The notes below the pieces were generated by a model that was given only the letters and a program-made list of their open reading frames with translations, was not told where the DNA came from and made no database searches. The translations under genes and the position numbers were made by a program. Shown one piece after another: positions 42,991 through 50,698 of a stretch of 52,743 bases of DNA (position 1 is the stretch's first letter; the number at the start of each line of letters is the position of its first letter). The DNA is taken from positions 1 to 52,743 of the forward strand of contig QCWD01000001.1 of the NCBI GenBank assembly GCA_013114725.1, written 5' to 3'. Source of the DNA: Nitrososphaeraceae archaeon (GTDB taxonomy: Archaea; Thermoproteota; Nitrososphaeria; Nitrososphaerales; Nitrososphaeraceae).

Positions 42991-43674
42991 ATGATTACCG
43001 AGGGTCAAATTCTGGCACGAAAATATTTTGCACCGACAAATGCTCAGAGTTATGATAAAATTGTAAAATATACAACTTTTGGTAGAGATTCGGTATGGAA
43101 AAAATGTATAGCAAAAAAACTTAAAGATCATAAATCTATCCTAGATCTGGCATGTGGAACAGGAATATGTTCGTCATATATTTCATTAAATAGAGATATC
43201 AAAATCACTGGGGTGGATCTTACATTTGATTATATTTTAATGGCAAAGGATAAAAAAAGGTATTCATTTTTAGCAAATTCTATTGCTGAGTGTCTACCTT
43301 TTAAAGATGCATCATTTGATGCAACAATATCATCATACTTGGCCAAATATGCAGACCTGTCTTCCCTAACCAAAGAGATATGGAGAGTATTGGATAATAA
43401 TGGAACCGTTGTCTTTCATGATTTTATTTATCCAAGAAAAGAATACATGAAAATAGGCTGGAATTGCTATTTTATTATATTAAACCAGATAATAGGCAGG
43501 ATTGTAAAATCATGGTCACATGTATTTTCTGACCTTGACAAGGTAATTAAAAATAGTAGATGGGAAAAAGATTTGGTAAAGGAACTTGAAAAAACTGGAT
43601 TCGAGAATATAAACACAATTTACCAAACTGGAGAAACTTCAGCTATTATAACTGCAAATAAAACTAAGAGATAG
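42991..43674 (+). CDS. UbiE/MenG-like SAM methyltransferase
   Basis: 227 residues with a class I methyltransferase core: SILDLACGTGICSSYISLNR (motif I), ITGVDLTFDYILMAKDKKRY, LANSIAECLPFKDASFDATI, then YLAKYADLSSLTKEIWRVLD and NGTVVFHDFIYPRKEY. The pattern resembles quinone C-methyltransferases (UbiE/MenG), including the FKDASFD segment and HDFIYP, but many small-molecule methyltransferases share it. First of three same-strand genes with gaps of 3-4 bases. ATG at 42991. Product and pathway are inferred from the neighbours. Confidence 0.8.
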   Translation: MITEGQILARKYFAPTNAQSYDKIVKYTTFGRDSVWKKCIAKKLKDHKSILDLACGTGICSSYISLNRDIKITGVDLTFDYILMAKDKKRYSFLANSIAECLPFKDASFDATISSYLAKYADLSSLTKEIWRVLDNNGTVVFHDFIYPRKEYMKIGWNCYFIILNQIIGRIVKSWSHVFSDLDKVIKNSRWEKDLVKELEKTGFENINTIYQTGETSAIITANKTKR

Positions 43675-43677
43675 AAC

Positions 43678-44394
43678 ATGAAAGAAATGGACACAACACG
43701 TATTAATGAATGGTTTGTTCCAAAATTTGGGCCTATAAAATTTAGGATTTTCATTGGAATGCTTTTTCTTCCATATACTGGAATGTGTGTCTCATTTACG
43801 ATTATTGGTTGTATGCTGGCAGATGTTATATATTGGGACCGGGTGTTGGCTATTTCAATCATTTATTTTTTGGCTCTGGGAATATCCGCGCATATAGCAG
43901 ATAATTTAGGTTCAAAAAAAATAAAACCATGGGGAAACTACTGGACAAAATCACATTTAAAGGCGATATTGATTGTAAGTATTCTAATTGCTTATTCTAT
44001 AGGTATTTATTATATAGTCACATCAACTTTTTTACTAATAATCATAGCCATATTAGAAGGATTTTTCTTGTTCGCCTACAACTATGAACTTTTTAATGGA
44101 AGATTCCACAATAGTTTTTGGTTTGCAATCTCGTGGGGATCGTTGCCACTGTTAGCCGGATACATTATTCAAACCAATTCAATTTCGGTATTAGTTCTAG
44201 TTTTGTCATCGATAACTTTTTCAATATCACTTTTGGAAATTCGCATATCAAAAAGGTACAAGAGTTTTAAACAAGAATCAAAAGACCGGAACGATAAGAC
44301 AATAAAAAAATTAGAAAATATTTTAAGGGTTATCAGCATCTGTACTATTCTATTTACAAGTATATTAGTAATTTTAAGATATTATATTAATTAA
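43678..44394 (+). CDS. UbiA-like integral membrane protein (putative prenyltransferase)
   Basis: 238 residues with about seven hydrophobic helices. LALGISAHIADNLGSKKIKP and FLFAYNYELFNGRFHNSFWF occupy the places of the two Asp-rich regions of UbiA prenyltransferases, but the NDxxDxxxD signature is not intact, so this is a divergent member or a look-alike. Other parts are WGSLPLLAGYIIQT and a basic C-terminal loop. It starts three bases after the methyltransferase stop (ATG at 43678) and is followed after four bases by a chorismate-lyase-like gene, which supports attachment of an isoprenoid to an aromatic head. Confidence in the fold is moderate, in the reaction low. Confidence 0.5.
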   Translation: MKEMDTTRINEWFVPKFGPIKFRIFIGMLFLPYTGMCVSFTIIGCMLADVIYWDRVLAISIIYFLALGISAHIADNLGSKKIKPWGNYWTKSHLKAILIVSILIAYSIGIYYIVTSTFLLIIIAILEGFFLFAYNYELFNGRFHNSFWFAISWGSLPLLAGYIIQTNSISVLVLVLSSITFSISLLEIRISKRYKSFKQESKDRNDKTIKKLENILRVISICTILFTSILVILRYYIN

Positions 44395-44398
44395 TAAA

Positions 44399-44932
44399 AT
44401 GGAAAGTGATTGTAGAAAACATTTTGTTTTCAGAAAATACACCAGCAGATTATCTTTTGGTATCAGAGAAATTTCTGATTTTGAAAAAATAGTTCGTGTA
44501 AAATTAAAACCATATGAAAAAATATTATTAATTAACACAGGAATGACAGAAAACATTCTTCGAATAATTGTAGGTTCGCCTGTAAAAATAAATGTGTTGT
44601 ATCAGAAGGCACAAAAGAATATCATTTTGCGCAAAGTCCAAATAGAGTTGGAGGAAAATCCAGAACTAGTTCTGTTAATAGCTTATTCAAAAATAAATGT
44701 AAAATGTGTGCCAATAAAAATTTTAAATAAAATAAAAAAAATGGAAAGTGGAATAGGAATGATTATTGAGTCCGCACGATTAGAAACATATAAAAAAATT
44801 ATAGAAGTTGGATACAATCCCAGAGATTTCAAATTATATCGAGAATATTATATACTATACGAAAAACAGAAAATGATGAAAATAAAAGAAATTTTTCTAT
44901 TAAATAATTTAAAAAAGTGTAAAATTCATTAA
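44399..44932 (+). CDS. Chorismate pyruvate-lyase-like protein (UbiC/DUF98 family)
   Basis: 177 residues with the layout of the DUF98 chorismate lyase group: KLKPYEKILLINTGMTENIL, IIVGSPVKINVLYQ, an ILRKVQIELE block with the conserved Arg, LVLLIAYSKINVKCVPIKIL, and GIGMIIESARLETYKKIIEV with the conserved Glu and the final helix. Members split chorismate to 4-hydroxybenzoate, a precursor for quinones, for methanopterin and for mycobacterial glycolipids. Sequence is divergent and the call rests on pattern. ATG at 44399. Context with UbiE- and UbiA-like genes makes 4-hydroxybenzoate-based synthesis the leading idea. Confidence 0.55.
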   Translation: MESDCRKHFVFRKYTSRLSFGIREISDFEKIVRVKLKPYEKILLINTGMTENILRIIVGSPVKINVLYQKAQKNIILRKVQIELEENPELVLLIAYSKINVKCVPIKILNKIKKMESGIGMIIESARLETYKKIIEVGYNPRDFKLYREYYILYEKQKMMKIKEIFLLNNLKKCKIH

Positions 44933-45118
44933 AACGTGAAATCCGCTGTGTTGTAATTATAATATGATAAAACTGACAAGCAAATAATGTAAAAATATAC
45001 TTATGAAAAGACTAAAAATCCACTTAAAAATAGGATAGCAAAACTGGTTCATGTTATCGTGGGTTCAACAGATAATATGGACCAACAAGCAATTTGTTTT
45101 TAATGATATTAAATTTTT

Positions 45119-46126
45119 TTATTCGTCTAATAACTGTGCCATTCTTTTTGCGTGATATGTAATTATCATGTCTGCTCCCGCCCTCTTTATGGATACCAAA
45201 AGTTCGGTCATTACATTGTCTTCGCTTAACCATCCTTCCAACGCAGCAGCTTTTATCATTGCGTATTCACCTGAAACACTATATGCACAAACGGGGGTAG
45301 TGGTCATTTCTCTTATCTGGTAGATTAAATCCAAGTAAGGAATTGCCGGTTTTACCATAACAATATCCGCACCTTCATTTATATCAGTCTCCACCTCTTT
45401 TAATGCCTCATTACGATTTGTAAATGGCATTTGATATGATTTTCTATCACCAAATTCGGGATATGAATTTGCGGCATCCCTAAAAGGCCCGTAAAGAGGA
45501 GATGCAAGCTTTGCAGAATATCCTATAATGCCAGTATCGGTAAAACCATTACTATCAAGATTTTCTCTGATGGCATGAACCTGTCCATCCATCATAGCCG
45601 AAGGAGCAATCATATCCGCCCCTGCACGTGCATGGCTTGTTGCAATTTTTCCCAAAATCTGTAAACTTGAATCATTGTCGACGGTCTTGTTTTTTACAAT
45701 TCCACAATGGCCTGTTGATGTATACTGACACATACATGCATCAGTAATAATAGCCAATTTTTCACCATAGTTTTTCCGAATATGTCTGACTGTTCGTTGT
45801 ACTATCCCATCATCATCAAATGCAGATGTCGCATTATCATCTTTATTTGATGGAATACCAAACAATATAATAGCTTTTATGCCCAGATCAATAATGGACT
45901 CTATCTCGTTATCGATATTTTTTAATGGAAATCGTTTGATTTCGCCCATGGATTTAATTTTTACAGGTTTTGAAATTCCTTCCTGTACAAAAATTGGGCA
46001 GATTAAATCTTTTTTGGAAAGATGTATTTCTTGCATCAGATCTCGGATTGCCTGATTTTTTCTAAGACGTCTAAGTCTTACTTTAGGATAGGCAACAAGT
46101 GAGCTATTAAACATTGTGTCTATCAT
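45119..46126 (-). CDS. hemB: Porphobilinogen synthase (ALA dehydratase)
   Basis: Condenses two 5-aminolevulinates to porphobilinogen. The 335 residues show the zinc-type metal site CMCQYTSTGHCG (Cys131, Cys133, Cys141), active-site Lys206 in GYSAKLASPLYGPFRDAA and Lys259 in MVKPAIPYLDLI, plus IAPSAMMDGQVHAIRENL. Length is normal. ATG at 46126, overlapping the end of hemA by 20 bases. In many relatives hemL would come next; here it is 3.4 kb away past an inserted block. Confidence 0.97.
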   Translation of the reverse strand: MIDTMFNSSLVAYPKVRLRRLRKNQAIRDLMQEIHLSKKDLICPIFVQEGISKPVKIKSMGEIKRFPLKNIDNEIESIIDLGIKAIILFGIPSNKDDNATSAFDDDGIVQRTVRHIRKNYGEKLAIITDACMCQYTSTGHCGIVKNKTVDNDSSLQILGKIATSHARAGADMIAPSAMMDGQVHAIRENLDSNGFTDTGIIGYSAKLASPLYGPFRDAANSYPEFGDRKSYQMPFTNRNEALKEVETDINEGADIVMVKPAIPYLDLIYQIREMTTTPVCAYSVSGEYAMIKAAALEGWLSEDNVMTELLVSIKRAGADMIITYHAKRMAQLLDE

Positions 46127-47405
46127 TTTCGTAATTAAATATTTTTTCCATAATTTTCATTATTTCATGTTCTTTACCAAATAGATCCCCATCTTGAACT
46201 TCTCTACGAAGATTGTTCATTGGGGTTGACATTATTCCTTCAAGAAGTGCGTGTGAGAATTGTTCCAATATTTTCAATTCTCTATCACCTAGATCTTTAC
46301 CCAATATGGATAAAGCCTTTTTTAATTCACGTTCCCTTATTTTATCTACATTTCTAAAAACAGAAACAACAAATGGTTCTGCAAGCTTCCTTTTTATCAT
46401 TAGATCCATGTTTACCATTTCATCTTCGATTATTTTTTCTGCAGAATTAATCTCATTTACACGAAATTTAATATTTTTATCAACAATAGATGAAAGTTTA
46501 TCGATATTTATTAAAAGAACATTTTCAATAGATTCTACCGACTCTTCTACCGTTCTAGGATTTGAAAGATCGAATATAATTAGTGGTTTATGTCTATTGG
46601 ACATAGTTTTTTGTATCCGTTCAAAAGTTAATAAATAATAAGGAGCTGTGCTACTCACAAAAATAATATCGATATTGGATAAATTTTCTAAGGCTTTATC
46701 AAACAAAACTGGTGTTCCGGCCATCGTTTCTGAAAATGATTTCGCTCGTTCAAATGTTCTGCTTGTAACCATAAAAGGAATGTTTCTTTTGTGAAGTGGT
46801 TTTGCAACAAGACTAGCTCCTTCACCCGAACCTATCAGCAATATGTTTTGGTTTTCCAAGGTGGTGGAATACTCTTCAGCAAGATTAACGGCCACAGAAC
46901 CTACAGAAACGCTTCCTTTATTTATCCCAGTAACGTTTCTCACTTTACTTCCAACCTTGATTGCTTTATCAAAAATAAAAGATAAATTGGAACCGATATG
47001 AAGGTTTTTCTTTGAAAATTCAAAGGCTCTTTTAACCTGACCTAAAATTTGATCCTCTCCCACTACTAGAGAGTCAAGACCAGAAACTAATCGTAAAATA
47101 TGTCTAATGACGCCATCTCCACGTTCTATTTCGATAACTTCGTTTAATTCATTACCGGATATTTTTGACAAAAATGACCATCCGTTTATGATAGAGTGGT
47201 GATTGATATTATCACCTACTGCAAAGACCTCGATTCTGTTGCATGTTTGTAGGATCATACATTCATCGATTTCGCCCTGCTGTTTGAAGATCATATAAGC
47301 AGTATCAATATCTTTAAAGGTAAATTTTTCCAAGATATGAATTGGAGCTTTTCTAAAAGTTACTCGAAGATTGACAATCTCAGGAAATTTTACAACAGTA
47401 GTCAA
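46107..47405 (-). CDS. hemA: Glutamyl-tRNA reductase
   Basis: First committed step of the C5 pathway: reduces glutamyl-tRNA to glutamate-1-semialdehyde. The 432 residues have catalytic Cys55 in LQTCNRIEVFAVG, the SGLDSLVVGEDQILGQVKRA block, a NADPH-binding domain (NILLIGSGEGASLVAKPLHK) and the C-terminal dimerisation helices. Start is TTG at 47405, overlapping the TGA stop of the upstream gene (TTGA). Confidence 0.97.
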   Translation of the reverse strand: MTTVVKFPEIVNLRVTFRKAPIHILEKFTFKDIDTAYMIFKQQGEIDECMILQTCNRIEVFAVGDNINHHSIINGWSFLSKISGNELNEVIEIERGDGVIRHILRLVSGLDSLVVGEDQILGQVKRAFEFSKKNLHIGSNLSFIFDKAIKVGSKVRNVTGINKGSVSVGSVAVNLAEEYSTTLENQNILLIGSGEGASLVAKPLHKRNIPFMVTSRTFERAKSFSETMAGTPVLFDKALENLSNIDIIFVSSTAPYYLLTFERIQKTMSNRHKPLIIFDLSNPRTVEESVESIENVLLINIDKLSSIVDKNIKFRVNEINSAEKIIEDEMVNMDLMIKRKLAEPFVVSVFRNVDKIRERELKKALSILGKDLGDRELKILEQFSHALLEGIMSTPMNNLRREVQDGDLFGKEHEIMKIMEKIFNYENDRHNV

Positions 47406-48076
47406 GGGATATCATTCCCCCATCTTCTTAATAGATCAAGAGTTGCCAACCTTGCTTCCTCCACTTTATTCTCCCTAATTAATGATTGAATATTTTTATC
47501 ATTAATAATAGAATATAAGAATGCTTTTCTTTCTTTAACCGTTTTTATGATAAGCCTTGCTTCATATCTAGCAAATTCTTGTAACTTGGCATTCTCAATA
47601 TCTGATGGAGTGATTATTTTTCGGATTATTCTTTCGGCTTTCATTCTAATTTTTCTTGCCATAATCGGACTTTTACCTTCAGTCGATATAGCTACTTGCA
47701 TCACACCCTCTATATTTATGATTGATGCATAGGAAAAATCACTATACTGCGGATCATCTACAGAATAAACAAAAGCTCCAAATGTCCGTCCCTTATTGAC
47801 CATAGCGCGATTTAGTTTTCTGTCATCTGTAGATGCTAACAATAGAAAGGAATCCTTATAATTATCCAAAAAATCTAGATTTGAATTATCTATCTTTTTT
47901 TTGATGATTTCTATCTTGCCTTCGTTAGCTAAATTTTTAAAATAAGAATTTAATCGGTTGCTGATGACAGTAATTTTACAATTTTGTCCTAAAAGACCGT
48001 TAACCTTTCTCATACCTTCCGTTCCGCCTCCGATAACTAGGACTTTTTTTCCTCTAAGGTTAAGGTCAACAATCAC
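47402..48076 (-). CDS. Precorrin-2 dehydrogenase / sirohydrochlorin ferrochelatase-type protein (CysG N-terminal/Met8-like)
   Basis: NAD-dependent oxidation of precorrin-2 to sirohydrochlorin, toward siroheme (sulfite or nitrite reductase) or heme via the siroheme branch. The 224 residues start MIVDLNLRGKKVLVIGGGTE with a Rossmann GxGxxx motif, followed by a long EIIKKKIDNSNLDFLDNYKD and FLLLASTDDRKLNRAMVNKG, then a helical C-terminal dimer domain. GTG at 48076. First gene of the cluster. Confidence 0.92.
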   Translation of the reverse strand: MIVDLNLRGKKVLVIGGGTEGMRKVNGLLGQNCKITVISNRLNSYFKNLANEGKIEIIKKKIDNSNLDFLDNYKDSFLLLASTDDRKLNRAMVNKGRTFGAFVYSVDDPQYSDFSYASIINIEGVMQVAISTEGKSPIMARKIRMKAERIIRKIITPSDIENAKLQEFARYEARLIIKTVKERKAFLYSIINDKNIQSLIRENKVEEARLATLDLLRRWGNDIP

Positions 48077-48216
48077 TTCGCAGCACCGTAATTGAGTATA
48101 AAAAATTAGATAATAATATTTAAAGTATTACGTTTTTTTGATTTTCAATAAATGTAAGTATTCAATGCCTTTTAATCAATTTTATAATGTATCAACAATG
48201 ATAGTAACATCAATAT

Positions 48217-49254
48217 TTGATCAAAAAGAAAAGTAACGATGCGTATAATAATAAAGTAGATAAACTTGAAAATACAGATATCAAAAAAATAAACAAAGAA
48301 TTATTGCTACTGGACTCTATAGAAGATATCGGTCCTGCAACAAAAAAACATTTGCAGGAGGTTGGAATCAATTCTATTAAGGATCTTGTAGTAAGAGGCC
48401 CGTTTGATGTAGCCGATGCAACAGGAATGGAGATGGAAAAATCAGTTACAATATGTAATAAAGCTCGTGTCAAACTTGAGGAATTGGATATATTAGACAA
48501 GACATTTACAACTGCAACTGAACTTTATAAAAAAAGGAAAAAAACTGAGAAAATTTCCACAGGTTCAGAAAATTTAGATTCGCTTTTTGGTGGAGGTATT
48601 GAAGTTGGAGCGATTACCGAAATATTTGGTGAATTTGGATCGGGGAAAACACAGATTTGTCACACCCTTTGCGCCATAGTTCAATTGGATAAGAGTAGAG
48701 GAGGGTTAGAAGGCAAAGTTATCTATATTGATACCGAAAACACCTTCAGGCCTGAACGAATTGTTTCGATATGTGATGCACGTAATTTGGATTACGAAAA
48801 AATTTTAGAAAATATTATTGTAGCAAAAGCCTTCAATAGTTCCCATCAAGAACTGATTATTCAGGAATGTGGAAAAATTATTGAAGAAAATAATGTGAGG
48901 TTACTGATAGTTGATTCAGCCATAGCACATTTTAGAGCAGAATTTCTTGGAAGAGGATTTCTTTCTGAACGTCAACAGAGATTAAATCGTTTGATGCATA
49001 TGTTAGTAAGACTAGCTGAGACGTATAAAATAGCAATAGTTGCAACAAATCAGATACAGTCATCGCCAGATGCCGTATTTGGTGATCCGTTTAAACCGAC
49101 CGGAGGAAATGTGGTTGCACATACCAGTACCTATAGGATCTATTTAAAAAAGTCAGGTAAAAATAGAATAGCTAGGATGGTAGATAGTCCATATCATGCA
49201 GAAAGGGAAGTATTATTTTCATTAAGCGATAGAGGTGTTTCTGACCCCGTGTAA
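48217..49254 (+). CDS. radA: DNA repair and recombination protein RadA
   Basis: Archaeal RecA/Rad51 recombinase. The 345 residues have an N-terminal helix-hairpin-helix region (LDSIEDIGPATKKHLQEVGI), an FTTA polymerisation motif (97-100), Walker A GEFGSGKT (138-145), Walker B VRLLIVDSAIAHFRAEFLGR, and loop 2 TNQIQSSPDAVFGDPFKPTG. Normal size for RadA. Start is TTG at 48217; a 140-base gap separates it from the divergent siroheme gene. Confidence 0.97.
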   Translation: MIKKKSNDAYNNKVDKLENTDIKKINKELLLLDSIEDIGPATKKHLQEVGINSIKDLVVRGPFDVADATGMEMEKSVTICNKARVKLEELDILDKTFTTATELYKKRKKTEKISTGSENLDSLFGGGIEVGAITEIFGEFGSGKTQICHTLCAIVQLDKSRGGLEGKVIYIDTENTFRPERIVSICDARNLDYEKILENIIVAKAFNSSHQELIIQECGKIIEENNVRLLIVDSAIAHFRAEFLGRGFLSERQQRLNRLMHMLVRLAETYKIAIVATNQIQSSPDAVFGDPFKPTGGNVVAHTSTYRIYLKKSGKNRIARMVDSPYHAEREVLFSLSDRGVSDPV

Positions 49255-49349
49255 TAAAATATGTGCAATGAAATTATTCAGAATTTGTATTGTTAACTAA
49301 GAATGATAAAGATAATGTTAAATTAAGGCTTTTTTCCTAAAGATATAGT

Positions 49350-49676
49350 ATGCCAAAATCTCACGGTAATCGTAGAAAATCTAGATCCATTCTAACCAAA
49401 GATAATGTAGTTAGAGGTATTTCTTATCTATTAATCAACTATCAAGCAGGAGATAAAGTAATAATTGATGTTGACCCAAGCGAGCACAATACAATTCCTC
49501 ATAGAAGATTTCAGGGCAAAATAGGAATCGTTAAAGATGTGGGTAAAAGAATTGTTAAAGTTGTAGTAAAAATAGGAAATAAAGAGAAGATTCTTCAAAC
49601 AAAAAGGAATCACATAAAACCGTTTGTTACCGCTAACAAAGAAAATATAGATTTAGAACAAAAGGTATCTCCATAG
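49350..49676 (+). CDS. rpl21e: Ribosomal protein L21e
   Basis: 108 residues: MPKSHGNRRKSRSILTKDNV, VIIDVDPSEHNTIPHRRFQG, KIGIVKDVGKRIVKVVVKIG, the whole length of archaeal L21e. ATG at 49350. First of three adjacent genes (rpl21e, rpoF, DUF655) that form the usual archaeal information operon. The rpoF start directly follows the stop. Confidence 0.97.
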   Translation: MPKSHGNRRKSRSILTKDNVVRGISYLLINYQAGDKVIIDVDPSEHNTIPHRRFQGKIGIVKDVGKRIVKVVVKIGNKEKILQTKRNHIKPFVTANKENIDLEQKVSP

Positions 49677-50009
49677 ATGACAGATATAGTAAATAAAAAG
49701 ATCATATCACTTCCACAGGTAAAGGAAATTTTAGATAAGATAAAACTGGAAGATATGGACCAGATTCAGAGATGGACTTTTGATTATGTAAGCAAATTTG
49801 CAAAAACTGATTCTGATAATGCAGAAAGGATTCTAAAAGATTTGGTTGAAAAGTGTGAATTAAAAGAAGAAGAAGCAGTAGAATTAATAAATGCTATGCC
49901 AAATTCCATAGAAGAACTAAGAGCTTTTACTTTTGGTTGGAAAAAATTGATTTTAACTGATACATTGGATAAGATTTTAGAAATATTAAAAAGCGTAAGG
50001 AAAGAGTAA
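49677..50009 (+). CDS. rpoF: RNA polymerase subunit F (Rpo4/Rpb4)
   Basis: 110 residues forming the Rpb4-like part of the polymerase stalk: SLPQVKEILDKIKLEDMDQI, DLVEKCELKEEEAVELINAM and PNSIEELRAFTFGWKKLILT, typical of RpoF. It pairs with RpoE (not in view). ATG at 49677 immediately after the rpl21e stop. Confidence 0.95.
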   Translation: MTDIVNKKIISLPQVKEILDKIKLEDMDQIQRWTFDYVSKFAKTDSDNAERILKDLVEKCELKEEEAVELINAMPNSIEELRAFTFGWKKLILTDTLDKILEILKSVRKE

Positions 50010-50049
50010 ATTAAAAGTTAATCAATATCATTTATGGAGTATATAGATA

Positions 50050-50658
50050 TTGTCTTCGATTCCTTCAGACCAGTACAGTAGGGGCAGTTACCATGATAGA
50101 AGAAACATCCCTCCAAGAAAATATGAAGAATATGCGCACGTACTAGATTTCATGATAAGAGGCAAATCCTTAACAGTTAGAAACAAAGAGGGGATAATCA
50201 TTCAAGCTATTGGCGAAGAAAGATTAACACTACTGGAATTGCTTGGGGAACAGGGAAAAAATTTTCAGATAGGTGAAAGATTGTATATAGGAAAAGATAG
50301 TAGAGAAAAGATAACAAGCGTATTAGGTAGAATGGAATATAACAATATATCACAATCTGCAAAAAATGAACTCCCATCGGTAGTGGAAAAGATTGTTAAG
50401 ATAAATGAAAAAAGATTTGTAGATTATATAAACATCTCACAACCCATTACCCCAAGAATTCATGCATTAGAACTGATCCCCGGTATTGGAAAAACGTACA
50501 TGATGTCAATAATAAAAGAAAGGGAGAAAAAAAAATTTGAAACGTTTGATGAGATACAAGAAAGAGTAGGACTGAAAGATATTACAAAACTAATTGCCAA
50601 AAGAATAGTTGAAGAGATAACTGGCGAGGCAAGAATGAATCTATTTGTCAGGAAATGA
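50050..50658 (+). CDS. DUF655 protein, nucleic-acid-binding HhH type
   Basis: 202 residues matching DUF655: YEEYAHVLDFMIRGKSLTVR, EERLTLLELLGEQGKNFQIG and a helix-hairpin-helix tail (LIPGIGKTYMMSIIKEREKK). In archaea the gene follows rpl21e and rpoF, with ksgA usually next; here ksgA is not found and a metallophosphoesterase converges instead. Probably RNA-binding and tied to ribosome or polymerase work. Start is TTG at 50050. Confidence 0.93.
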   Translation: MSSIPSDQYSRGSYHDRRNIPPRKYEEYAHVLDFMIRGKSLTVRNKEGIIIQAIGEERLTLLELLGEQGKNFQIGERLYIGKDSREKITSVLGRMEYNNISQSAKNELPSVVEKIVKINEKRFVDYINISQPITPRIHALELIPGIGKTYMMSIIKEREKKKFETFDEIQERVGLKDITKLIAKRIVEEITGEARMNLFVRK

Positions 50659-50698
50659 ATCAGATATCTTATAAGTATAAATTACAAAAATCACATTT

